DNA from: Suilimivivens sp045586385 | GTDB lineage: Bacteria > Bacillota > Clostridia > Lachnospirales > Lachnospiraceae | NCBI GenBank assembly: GCA_045586385.1 | Contig: JAZNAE010000015.1 | Location: 20,434 to 84,433, forward strand | Reading direction: 5' to 3' | DNA: 64,000 nt | In this document: positions 23,270 to 31,015 of the stretch, piece after piece | Position numbering within the stretch: the first letter of the stretch is position 1 | Layout of the letters: every line of letters begins with the position of its first letter | The notes under the pieces: generated by a model | Told to the model about the DNA's origin: nothing | The model's database searches: none | What the model saw: only the letters and a program-made list of their open reading frames with translations | Translations under genes and position numbers: made by a program

Positions 23270-24283
23270 ATGGGAGTAACAGTATTAACAGCTAATTCAG
23301 TAGGCAGGGCACCAATCAGAAATACAAAAACAACAACCGGGACCACTCCGGCGGCTACTGCACCCGTAGCAACAACGAATGTAATGAAAAATGTGCAGAA
23401 GCCATCGAGTTCAAACACTTCTACCAGTGTGAGTCCAAGTACGAGCACAATCGATTACCAAGCACAGTTAAATGCACTATATGCACAGCAGCAGGCACAA
23501 GCACAGGCGTTGGCGGCACAGCAAAGGGCGGCTGCAGAAAGTGCTTACCGGGCCGGCATGAGTCGATTAGGTGAAGCGTGGGATACAAAGACAGGAGCAC
23601 TAAGAGACAACCTAAATTCCACATTGTCTAATTTGCAGAGACAGTACGATGCGTCAAAAGGCGAAGTAACAAACGATGCAAACAAATCGTTAAGGGAAGC
23701 CTATATCAATTATATGCTGAATAAGAAAGACCTCAATCAGAATCTTACAGCACAGGGAATCGGCGGTGGTGCCGCTGAATCTACAATGGCAGGAATGTAT
23801 AACAATTACGGAAATTCCCGTAACAACATTAACACCACTCTCAACGATAATCTCACATCGTTGGAAAACACTTACCAGGGTAATCTTGCAAGTGCACAGC
23901 AGCAGTACAACAATGCATATGCTAATGCATACGCAGACTACATGAATATGCAAAATCAGATGGAACAGAATCTTGCAAATAGTATCGTTGGTTCATATGG
24001 TTCTATGATAAATTCGCTTGGCAATTTAGATACGGGCTATACCAACGCACTATATGATCTGTTGAGCAAGCAAGCTGCCTATGCTTACAATCCTACGCAG
24101 AATACTCTCGGGGTTAAGAGCGTGAGTACAACATCGGCTAACAACATGGGTTCAGTAACAGATTATGCAAAGCAGAAAGCGGCAGAAATGCGACAGCAAG
24201 GATATTCAAACAGTCAGATTGTTCAGCAATTGGCAAAAGACGGAGTAGGCATTAACGAAGTATATCAGATGTTCGGGGTATAG
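23270..24283 (+). CDS. Gln-rich coiled-coil virion protein (ejection-protein-like)
   Basis: 337 residues. A Thr/Ser/Ala-rich N-terminal section (about 15-60) leads into a long Gln/Ala coiled coil (QAQLNALYAQQQAQAQALA; LSNLQRQYDASKGEVTNDAN) and an Asn/Gln-rich part (GQGNL-, YNNAYANAYADYMNMQNQM). The end reads AEMRQQGYSNSQIVQQLAKD. Low-complexity coiled proteins between lysis and giant late proteins fit the P22 gp7/gp20 ejection proteins, which enter the host with the DNA. This is inference from position and composition. Confidence 0.5.
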   Translation: MGVTVLTANSVGRAPIRNTKTTTGTTPAATAPVATTNVMKNVQKPSSSNTSTSVSPSTSTIDYQAQLNALYAQQQAQAQALAAQQRAAAESAYRAGMSRLGEAWDTKTGALRDNLNSTLSNLQRQYDASKGEVTNDANKSLREAYINYMLNKKDLNQNLTAQGIGGGAAESTMAGMYNNYGNSRNNINTTLNDNLTSLENTYQGNLASAQQQYNNAYANAYADYMNMQNQMEQNLANSIVGSYGSMINSLGNLDTGYTNALYDLLSKQAAYAYNPTQNTLGVKSVSTTSANNMGSVTDYAKQKAAEMRQQGYSNSQIVQQLAKDGVGINEVYQMFGV

Positions 24284-24286
24284 AAT

Positions 24287-27200
24287 ATGACAAGAGAAGA
24301 AATAGACGCTATTTATGGTGTAAAAAATCAAAATCAAAGTGGCATTACAAGGCAAGAAATTGATGCTATTTATGGGGCGAATAATCAAGGCGGCATTAGC
24401 AAGGCAGAGATAGATGCTATTTACGGTGTAGAGCAAACTACGTCTGTTTCTTCTCCGAAACCTGTAAAGGTGGAAGAGAGCAAGACTGCAGAAATCAAGC
24501 CTGTAGAAGAAAAAACTTCAAACAATATGAGCAATAAAGAAGAGTCTCTTCAAACGCAGAAAGAGTTAGACACATTGACACAAAACGCACTTGCTTTGAA
24601 AAAAGTTGCTCAAGAGATGGAGAAAAAGCAGAAAGAAAGAGAAAAAGAGTTGAAAAATCCTGCACCGACATTCAATGTAGCAAGCAACAAAAGCACCATG
24701 AAAGCGATTGCGAAGAACGGCATTACTGATGATGCTAAAACAAAAGAAGATATCGAAATACAGCAGAAGAAAAACGAGATCATAAGACTGGAAAATCAGA
24801 TTGCTAACGAAACGCATGGTGTATTTAAACAGGTTGACAAGCGGAAATTAGAGAAACAGAAAAAAGAATTATACGAAATGGAACGCGTGAAGAATCAAAC
24901 TGTTCTTTCGGAAAATCCCACACAGGAAGAAACAGACCAAGCTATCAATAAATGGTTGACTCCCGGTTATGAATTAACAAAAGTTGAGCAGGAACAGGCA
25001 AAGCAAATAGTTAGCGATTATTATAAGGCGATGGATAAAAAAGTACAGGAAACAATGCCATTTGCTGATATTTTAAGCAGAAACTATGAGGGGGTAGACA
25101 ATCCGGTTTCAAGAATTAGAGTAAAAATGGCATACGGTTCTGCCGACAATCCGGAAAGTGAAAAATTGAATCAAATGCAGACACTTGCTAATAAAACAAG
25201 TCCTTATGGAGCATATGTAAACAGTATGTTTGATTCATTACATTATTATGACTTGGGTGCTGCAGCGATAAACGGACAAAACGCGCTTTTAGGAATGGAC
25301 GAGAGAGTTACGGATGAGGATGTTGCAAATTTAATAGGATTTGATGTAGAAGCATCTACAACACAGCATCCTGTGGCATCCGGAGTTGGTAATTTGGCGG
25401 GAAATTTAAGCGGATATATGGCCGGTTCAGAAATCATGCAATCAGTACCGGCGGTAGCAAATTTGACCGGTAAAGCAGGACAAGTTGTCGGAAGAGGAGC
25501 ACAAGCAGGCTTAAACAAATTAGGTGTGGCAAGCGCAGAAAAAATAGGACAGGCCATAGGCACGGGTGCGGCAAATGTTCTTAGCGATACTACTGTTGAT
25601 GTTGCATTAGATACCATTCCACACGCTGTAGAAGACGCGAGAAACGGACTATCCGGGGCAGAGGTAGGAATTAATGCCTTGCAGAATATAGGTGGTAATT
25701 TGGCTTTAAATACGCTTGGAGAAGGTGTCGTACAAACAGTACCGTATATCGGTATGTATTTAAAAAATAATGGGATGAGTAATAAAACTTATGCGGATGT
25801 AGCAGACAATATTTCAACATGCAATCCTTTAAATCCCTTAGAAAATCAAGTGAAAAGGTCAAATGATATTTTAGATGAAGAAAGCAAAAGTATTGTTCAG
25901 CAGATTGATGATTACGCAAACGGCAAGATGAAAACCGATGAATATATCAATATGGGCGAGACACCGCAATATTTGGAGAGTATAGGAAATGTCAATAACC
26001 CACTAATGATGAAGCAATCAACAGTTAACAAGACCGCATATCCGGAAGGATATATGTCTGGTAAACATAACCTAGGATATTTGCCATTTGAACAGACACC
26101 ATATCAATTAAACGATCCTGCTCTTGTTGCAAAGTCATATTCCCAGCCTAAAAGCGCTGTTATAATGACGGACATGATTGATAGTAATGGATATCCTGTT
26201 GTTATGCCAATTCACATGGATAAAAATAGTGATAAGGGCGTTATAAACGAAATAGCTAGTATGTACGGAAGAAGAAATGCTGACAAGTTAATAGAAAACA
26301 GCGAGTTGTTGATAAATAATAAAGATAGAGTTAACGATATACTTTCGGGCAACGGGCTACAATTGCCCGAGCTGAAAGCAGAATCAGACCCTATCTTTAA
26401 TTATAGTATATCCAATTCTGCACAAAACGTCAACAACGTGGCAGAAAATACTGGATTTAGAAGTCCGAAACTGGCTGCAGATGCTAGTAAAGTGAATACG
26501 GTTCCTGCACTCGAAGGGAATAACATTATTGGAAAACCCGAAAGCAAAGTATCTAAAGTGAGAAGTAACACGCTTGAAAACAGCGATATTAATACTGTTG
26601 ATGAGTTAAAAAGTCAGTATTTAGATGAAAGCAACTTCCGATATGAAGAAGTTGGAGAGAAAGAAACTCTTAGTAACGCCCTGGATAGAGTTGCAACGGA
26701 CGCACAAGGATGGAAAGACAAACTTATGCAAGCCGAACAATTTACGGCAACGGACGTTGACACAATGATGCTTATGTATCGTAAACTTGTGCAAGAAGCA
26801 CGAATGACAGGAAATGCGGAATTATGGGAACAGGCAAGTTTGTTATTTAAAAAGATACAAGAAGCAGGAACAACAAGCGGTCAAGCAATTCAAGCCTTTG
26901 CAAAATGGAGTAGAAATACACCGGAGGGAATTGTTGCTGATACATTCAGAGAAATCAAACAGGCGGCAACAAAGACTGTTGGTGATAAAAAGGCTCAAAA
27001 GTTAGTAGATAGTTTGGCCGATGATTTGCAGGAAGAAATCTATAATCTTGCTGACGAAGTAGTGCAGAACGGCAAAGACAGCAGAGCCGGTCAGATTGCC
27101 TATGCAAAAATCGGTCAGATTATTGATGAGAATACCCCGAAAACTTTGGGCGGTGTTGTAAAATCCTATCTTATGGATAGTATGTTGCTAAACTTCCGTA

Positions 27201-29299
27201 CACTTATTTCCCGAAATGCCGGCGGTAACTTAGGTTATAATGCTATGGAATTTGTTAGACAGCCTATTACAGCAGGAATTGATAAGTTGGCAAGTCTCAA
27301 AACCGGTGTAAGAACAAGAACCGGTTGGAACATCAACAAAGTGAAGTCAGCACTTGAGGGAGCGGCAAAGGGTATCAGCGATGAAATTGACGATGTAAGA
27401 AAAGGTATTCATACCGCAAAAAGCGGTCAGAATGATTTGTCAGATGTTATCTACGCGAACAGTCACCCGTTTAAAGGCAACAATGCAGTAACAAAGGCGT
27501 TGAATAAAATAGACGATATTACAAAGCATGGATTGTCTGTAGGTGATAGACCGTTTTATGAAGCTGCATACAAACAGAGGATAGAAGAGTTGACAGATTT
27601 AAGGTCAAGAAATCTTCTCGGAGCCGATGTTGCAAAACTCTCTGATGCGGATTTTAAAGAGTATGCAGAACTGGCCGCTAAACTTGACGGCTTAACCGCA
27701 ACGTATCAGGACTATGGTGCTATGGCAAAAGCGTTTGACAGTCTGAAAGAATCAATAGGAAATTTATCTAAAGCATCCGTGGGTACGGATATTATGTCAC
27801 AGTTGACAATGCCATTTACCCGAACACCCGGAAACATTATCACACGATCTTTGGAGTATTCGCCTTTAGGTCTTGCGAAAAACGCAGTTAATACCGGTAG
27901 AGAAATAAGGACAGGCAATTTCAATCAGCAAAGATTTGCAGATGAAACCGGACGTAACTTGCTCGGTATGGGATTGTTTGGTGCAGGCGTAGCCGCTTAC
28001 GACAACGGTATGCTCACTGGAAGTTATTCTGATGATGCAGATATGAAAAACGCACAGAAGAACAGCGGTATGCAGGAATACGCATTGAATACCGGAAACG
28101 GCAATTTTGATATTTCATGGGTTCCTGTTCTTGGTTCTGATTTGACAGCGGCAGCGGCCTTTAAAGAAGCCTATAACGAAAATTCAGAAGAACCAATAAA
28201 CGCAGTATGGAAAGGTGCGGCGGCAGGAGCAGATGCACTTTTGAATACCTCAACATTGCAAGGTATGAATAGAATGTTTGGCGGCAATCAGAGTTATAGC
28301 ACCGAACAAAACTTGCTTGAAAACGCCGGAAGTGCAATGGCAAGCGGAGTAGGACAAGCAATCCCTTCACTCGTACGTCAAGTAGCACAATCTGCCGATG
28401 AATACGAGAGAAATATCTCTAATGGTGATAGGTCCTATGCGGTAAATAACTTGATTAACAGCATACCGGTGCTTAGAGAAGAACTGCTACAGCCAAAAGT
28501 TGACAACGAAGGAAACCTTGTTAAGTCTAACCAGGGCAGACCGCTTGGAAGTAGAATAGTGGAAAATATGATTAGCCCCGGCAAATATACGGAATTGTCC
28601 GATGGTGTTGCAAATAACGAAGCAATGCGGTTGTTTGAAAGCACAGGCAACAACAAGGCGTTTATACCGACTGCAAAGAGAAACGATATTAAGACGGATG
28701 ATTTTGAGCCTACCGATGAGCAATTCAGAAAATATCAGCAGGAGAGAGGGCAACTCAACTCTGAAATGGCAGGTGCGCTCATTGAATCAAATTTCTATAA
28801 TGGTTTGTCTGATGAAGAAAAGGAAAAGGCACTTGGCGATATATACTCCGGCATGAAAGCAATCGCAAAAGAAAATGCGGTTCCCGGCTATATGTCTGAT
28901 GATAAAATAGCGGCCGCTTACAAAAAAAGTGGTGCAGATGGTGTTATCGAATATATGCAGAGAAAACACGACTTTGAAAGTGTCGGACTCAACGAGGGGA
29001 AAACAACGCTGCAAATCTATGAAGAGGGCGGCGTAGACGCATTGAAGGAATATGCGGCATATAAAACCACTGTTGAGAGTTTCGGTTTGACTACCAGTGA
29101 AAAAACGGAACAAGTATATAACGATGGCGGTATACCATATCTCAAAACCTATAGTGATATAAAGAGTGGTGCTGATGCTGACGGCAACGGCAAACTTAAA
29201 AAAGATGAATTAATACCATATTTGGATAATTCCAGTATGGGTGTATCTGAAAAGAGATATTGGTTTGGTATTTTATCAACCGCTAAAAATCCTTATTAA
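24287..29299 (+). CDS. Giant ejection-type protein with embedded MuF-C/toxin-like domain and EF-hand
   Basis: 1,670 residues, starting three bases after the previous stop. Three copies of EIDAIYG in the first 50 residues (4-11, about 23-30 and 40-47) form an N-terminal repeat. A charged coiled segment follows (EKKQKEREKELKNPA). Gly/Ala-rich hydrophobic stretches occur near 370-440 and 1,225. Residues about 585-700 (SGKHNLGYLPFEQTPYQLND, then YPVVMPIHMDKN and INEIASMYGRRN) resemble the MuF C-terminal or phage-encoded RNase-like toxin domain. An EF-hand loop DADGNGKLKKDE is at 1,630-1,641. As the last late gene, it matches the large DNA-ejection protein of short-tailed phages (P22 gp16-like slot). 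The toxin-like part may act on the host after injection; untested. Confidence 0.6.
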   Translation: MTREEIDAIYGVKNQNQSGITRQEIDAIYGANNQGGISKAEIDAIYGVEQTTSVSSPKPVKVEESKTAEIKPVEEKTSNNMSNKEESLQTQKELDTLTQNALALKKVAQEMEKKQKEREKELKNPAPTFNVASNKSTMKAIAKNGITDDAKTKEDIEIQQKKNEIIRLENQIANETHGVFKQVDKRKLEKQKKELYEMERVKNQTVLSENPTQEETDQAINKWLTPGYELTKVEQEQAKQIVSDYYKAMDKKVQETMPFADILSRNYEGVDNPVSRIRVKMAYGSADNPESEKLNQMQTLANKTSPYGAYVNSMFDSLHYYDLGAAAINGQNALLGMDERVTDEDVANLIGFDVEASTTQHPVASGVGNLAGNLSGYMAGSEIMQSVPAVANLTGKAGQVVGRGAQAGLNKLGVASAEKIGQAIGTGAANVLSDTTVDVALDTIPHAVEDARNGLSGAEVGINALQNIGGNLALNTLGEGVVQTVPYIGMYLKNNGMSNKTYADVADNISTCNPLNPLENQVKRSNDILDEESKSIVQQIDDYANGKMKTDEYINMGETPQYLESIGNVNNPLMMKQSTVNKTAYPEGYMSGKHNLGYLPFEQTPYQLNDPALVAKSYSQPKSAVIMTDMIDSNGYPVVMPIHMDKNSDKGVINEIASMYGRRNADKLIENSELLINNKDRVNDILSGNGLQLPELKAESDPIFNYSISNSAQNVNNVAENTGFRSPKLAADASKVNTVPALEGNNIIGKPESKVSKVRSNTLENSDINTVDELKSQYLDESNFRYEEVGEKETLSNALDRVATDAQGWKDKLMQAEQFTATDVDTMMLMYRKLVQEARMTGNAELWEQASLLFKKIQEAGTTSGQAIQAFAKWSRNTPEGIVADTFREIKQAATKTVGDKKAQKLVDSLADDLQEEIYNLADEVVQNGKDSRAGQIAYAKIGQIIDENTPKTLGGVVKSYLMDSMLLNFRTLISRNAGGNLGYNAMEFVRQPITAGIDKLASLKTGVRTRTGWNINKVKSALEGAAKGISDEIDDVRKGIHTAKSGQNDLSDVIYANSHPFKGNNAVTKALNKIDDITKHGLSVGDRPFYEAAYKQRIEELTDLRSRNLLGADVAKLSDADFKEYAELAAKLDGLTATYQDYGAMAKAFDSLKESIGNLSKASVGTDIMSQLTMPFTRTPGNIITRSLEYSPLGLAKNAVNTGREIRTGNFNQQRFADETGRNLLGMGLFGAGVAAYDNGMLTGSYSDDADMKNAQKNSGMQEYALNTGNGNFDISWVPVLGSDLTAAAAFKEAYNENSEEPINAVWKGAAAGADALLNTSTLQGMNRMFGGNQSYSTEQNLLENAGSAMASGVGQAIPSLVRQVAQSADEYERNISNGDRSYAVNNLINSIPVLREELLQPKVDNEGNLVKSNQGRPLGSRIVENMISPGKYTELSDGVANNEAMRLFESTGNNKAFIPTAKRNDIKTDDFEPTDEQFRKYQQERGQLNSEMAGALIESNFYNGLSDEEKEKALGDIYSGMKAIAKENAVPGYMSDDKIAAAYKKSGADGVIEYMQRKHDFESVGLNEGKTTLQIYEEGGVDALKEYAAYKTTVESFGLTTSEKTEQVYNDGGIPYLKTYSDIKSGADADGNGKLKKDELIPYLDNSSMGVSEKRYWFGILSTAKNPY

Positions 29300-29303
29300 A
29301 AAA

Positions 29304-29332
29304 ATTCCCCGGTGTAATGCCGGGGATTTTTT
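29304..29332 (+). terminator. Rho-independent terminator after the giant gene
   Basis: CCCCGG (29,307-29,312) pairs with CCGGGG (29,320-29,325), bracketed by A/T pairs, with a T-run behind. It ends late phage transcription. Confidence 0.75.
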
Positions 29333-29377
29333 GTTATGTTAAACATATATTATAATAGGAAGGGATTTTTTGATTTT

Positions 29378-29399
29378 GTGTTGCATTTCGTGTTGCATA
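29378..29399. repeat. 22-base direct repeat, copy 1
   Basis: The sequence starting GTGTTGCATTTCGTGTTGCA (29,378) recurs at 29,603-29,624 with one change (T to C in the middle). TGTTGCA occurs twice in each copy. The pair flanks the tRNA fragment, as integrase arm sites flank an attachment core; the copies are 225 bases apart. Confidence 0.6.
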
Positions 29400-29543
29400 C
29401 CTTTGTTTTTTTAGAAAAAAGTGTGTCTGACGAAAAAACATTTTTACCTACAAAACAAAAAAGAAACGTTGCAAAAACAAGGTTTTCGATGTATTTAATA
29501 CAAAATACAGTAACTTAGAGCATTTGTATAAAAACCACTTTGC

Positions 29544-29568
29544 AAGAGTTCAAGTCTCTTTTCCTGCA
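29544..29568 (+). other. 3' tRNA fragment (candidate attachment site)
   Basis: AAGAG, TTCAAGT loop and CTCTT (29,544-29,560) form a T-arm; TTCCTGC and A (29,561-29,568) look like the 3' acceptor strand and discriminator. No matching 5' acceptor (GCAGGAA) or anticodon arm lies upstream, so it is only a 3' end, as left when a phage integrates into a tRNA gene and restores its end. Type of tRNA unknown. Confidence 0.55.
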
Positions 29569-29571
29569 TGC

Positions 29572-29600
29572 AAAAAGCCTAGTGTTTACTAGGCTTTTTT
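29572..29600 (+). terminator. tRNA-type terminator
   Basis: AAAAAGCCTAGT pairs with ACTAGGCTTTTTT around GTTT, just after the tRNA fragment. Arrangement of a normal tRNA gene end. Confidence 0.75.
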
Positions 29601-29602
29601 GT

Positions 29603-29624
29603 GTGTTGCACTTCGTGTTGCATA
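29603..29624. repeat. 22-base direct repeat, copy 2
   Basis: Second copy of the sequence at 29,378-29,399, beginning GTGTTGCACTTCGTGTTGCA, directly behind the tRNA-type terminator. One mismatch in 22 bases. Confidence 0.6.
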
Positions 29625-29658
29625 ATCTGTGATTTTCTGGTAGATAGCAGTGAAAAAA

Positions 29659-29930
29659 GTTGGTACAAGCGGAGCGAAACAACCCAACGAAACAGAGAAA
29701 AGAACAAGAGAAGTTGGTACAAGTGGAGGAAAATATCCCAACGAGACAGAAAAAAGAGCAAGAAAAGTTGGTACAAGCTGAGGGAAACAACCCAACGAAA
29801 CAGAGAAAAGAGCAAGAGAAGTTGGTACAAGTGGAGAAAAATATCCCAACGAGACAGAAAAAAGAGCAAGAAAAGTTGGTACAAAAGCCGGAAACGCACC
29901 CAACAAAAGAAAGAAAAGCACAATATCAGA
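29659..29930. repeat. Five 54-bp tandem repeats with internal inverted arms
   Basis: GTTGGTAC starts at 29,659, 29,713, 29,767, 29,821 and 29,875: an exact 54-base period. Copies 1/3 and 2/4 are more alike, an A-B-A-B order. Each unit begins with GTTGG and has CCAAC about 20 bases later, so each can form a hairpin. Since 54 is divisible by three, all + frames stay open. In frame from 29,660, the unit reads 18 residues with the pattern KLVQxExNxPTxQxKEQE; differences are mostly synonymous or Lys/Arg, which hints that this is or was coding. A TGA stands just before it, and no clear ribosome site is present. Confidence 0.85.
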
Positions 29931-30012
29931 CAAGTAATATTTTGATAATAGCAATTTAGAATATGCCGTAACCGCCTCTTGTTATTTGCAATCAAAAATG
30001 ATAAAATAAAAT

Positions 30013-30039
30013 TAACTATAAGGAGAAGTCTGCCGATAA
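30013..30039 (+). promoter_or_regulatory. Possible sigma-D (flagellar) promoter
   Basis: GCCGATAA (30,032-30,039) is an exact match to the -10 of sigma-28-type promoters; TAACTATA lies 11 bases upstream and only half-matches TAAAGTTT. It would start transcription about 75 bases before the FliD-like gene. Confidence 0.5.
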
Positions 30040-30120
30040 AGTTAATGAAAAGAAAAACTGGGAACACGGAGGTTCCTTTTGTAACTAATAAACATATCAA
30101 TAAATCAAAGGAGTGATGAT

Positions 30121-30915
30121 ATGGGAATTAAATTGAATGTAAATATGAAGCAGGATTATTCGTATCTGTTTCAGGGACTTTCATCAGGAAATGGCAATAG
30201 CCTCGGAAACTTGAATTTCCTTTCAGATTATGCTTCCATCAAAAACGGCAGTTATGGAAAGCTTATGAAAGCTTATTATGCCAAGGATGATACTGCAAAA
30301 GAAGTTGTGTCATCGGCAAAAGCAAATAAAAATAATAAGTTAAACACTTTGGCCTCAGCTGACACAGCGAAGACACTGTCCGATATTCAGGCCGCTTCCG
30401 AAAAATTGAAAGATACAGCGGACGAGCTAATCGCTAAAGGAAAAGATTCCGTATTTGAACAAAAAGATATTACGACTACAAATGAAAACGGACATACCAC
30501 GACGACTAAAGGATATGATGCAGACGCGATTTATAAGAAAGTGAATGAATTTGTCCAGAATTATAATTCCCTTCTTGAAAAAGCAGCGGAGTCTAACACA
30601 AACAAAATTTTAAATAAATCACTTTCATTAATAAATGTAAGCGCTTCCAATGAAAATCTTTTGGAAAAAGTGGGAATTACTATTAATGAAGACGATACCC
30701 TTTCCGTTGACGAAAAAGCATTTAAGAATGCCAATATGACGACCATCAAATCGTTATTTAACGGAAACGCATCTTATGCTTACAGAGTATCTGCACAGGC
30801 ATCATTAATTGATTTTGCGGCAAGCACGGAAAGCAGTAAGGCAAACACGTACACCATGAACGGAAGTTACGGCAACACATATTCCAGCGGAAGCATTTTT
30901 GATTCCTTGTTCTAA
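30121..30915 (+). CDS. FliD-like (flagellar cap C-terminal-like) protein
   Basis: 264 residues. The second half reads IYKKVNEFVQNYNSLLEKAA, LLEKVGITINEDDTLSVDEK and FKNANMTTIKSLFNGNASYA, the typical ending of FliD hook-associated protein 2 (a Tyr-Asn helix, a NEDGTLS-type beta turn and KSLFxG). The N-terminal half is Ser/Asn-rich and shorter than in normal FliD (usually above 450 residues). It is alone, without fliS or flagellin nearby, behind a candidate sigma-D promoter and AAAGGAG. Probably a surface or flagellum-associated protein; not a complete cap. Confidence 0.6.
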   Translation: MGIKLNVNMKQDYSYLFQGLSSGNGNSLGNLNFLSDYASIKNGSYGKLMKAYYAKDDTAKEVVSSAKANKNNKLNTLASADTAKTLSDIQAASEKLKDTADELIAKGKDSVFEQKDITTTNENGHTTTTKGYDADAIYKKVNEFVQNYNSLLEKAAESNTNKILNKSLSLINVSASNENLLEKVGITINEDDTLSVDEKAFKNANMTTIKSLFNGNASYAYRVSAQASLIDFAASTESSKANTYTMNGSYGNTYSSGSIFDSLF

Positions 30916-30939
30916 CTGGAAAGGTAACAGACATTTATG

Positions 30940-30975
30940 TCCGGTGTAGTGTCATAAGCTACACCGGATTTTTTT
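30940..30975 (+). terminator. Rho-independent terminator
   Basis: TCCGGTGTAG (30,940-30,949) pairs perfectly with CTACACCGGA (30,959-30,968), followed by seven T. Confidence 0.85.
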
Positions 30976-31015
30976 GTCGTAAGACAGATATAAAAGGATA
31001 GGAGAGAATGAAAAA

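Larger units (their letters stand above)
1..29570. mobile_element. Prophage, right-hand part (podovirus-like), left end outside window
   Basis: Continuous run of phage genes on the + strand: DNA methyltransferases, HNH and GIY-YIG nucleases, regulators, both terminase subunits, portal, scaffold, coat, holins, GH25 lysin and very large virion proteins. No tail tape measure, major tail tube or sheath gene is visible. The gene order TerS, TerL, portal, scaffold, coat, adaptor, hub, fibres, lysis, late internal proteins recalls P22-type short-tailed phages. The right border is inferred from a 3' tRNA fragment at 29,544-29,568, after which ordinary chromosomal genes begin. The left border and any attachment-linked integrase must lie before position 1. 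Late structural genes appear intact, so the element may be functional, although its cytosine methyltransferase is broken. Confidence 0.88.
29300..30120. other. Prophage/chromosome junction region without clear genes
   Basis: About 820 bases holding, in order: the late phage terminator (29,304-29,332), a 22-base sequence seen again at 29,603, a 3' tRNA fragment (29,544-29,568), its terminator (29,572-29,600), five 54-bp repeats (29,659-about 29,930) and a candidate sigma-D promoter (30,013-30,039). No gene with a good start is visible except possibly an open frame across the repeats. AT-rich. Confidence 0.6.

Noticed and set aside
29515..29568. A full tRNA gene starting near GAGCATTTG
   Set aside because: The upstream bases do not form an anticodon stem and no GCAGGAA 5' acceptor strand exists; only the T-arm and 3' strand fit.
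29659..29930. CRISPR-like array (five regularly spaced 54-base units)
   Set aside because: The whole unit is conserved, including the part that would be spacer, and no cas genes are near. CRISPR spacers should differ.
29579..30100. Long open frames on the minus strand (121 and 173 codons)
   Set aside because: They exist only because the 54-bp repeat is a multiple of three; no start with a ribosome site, and the text is a hydrophobic low-complexity repeat.
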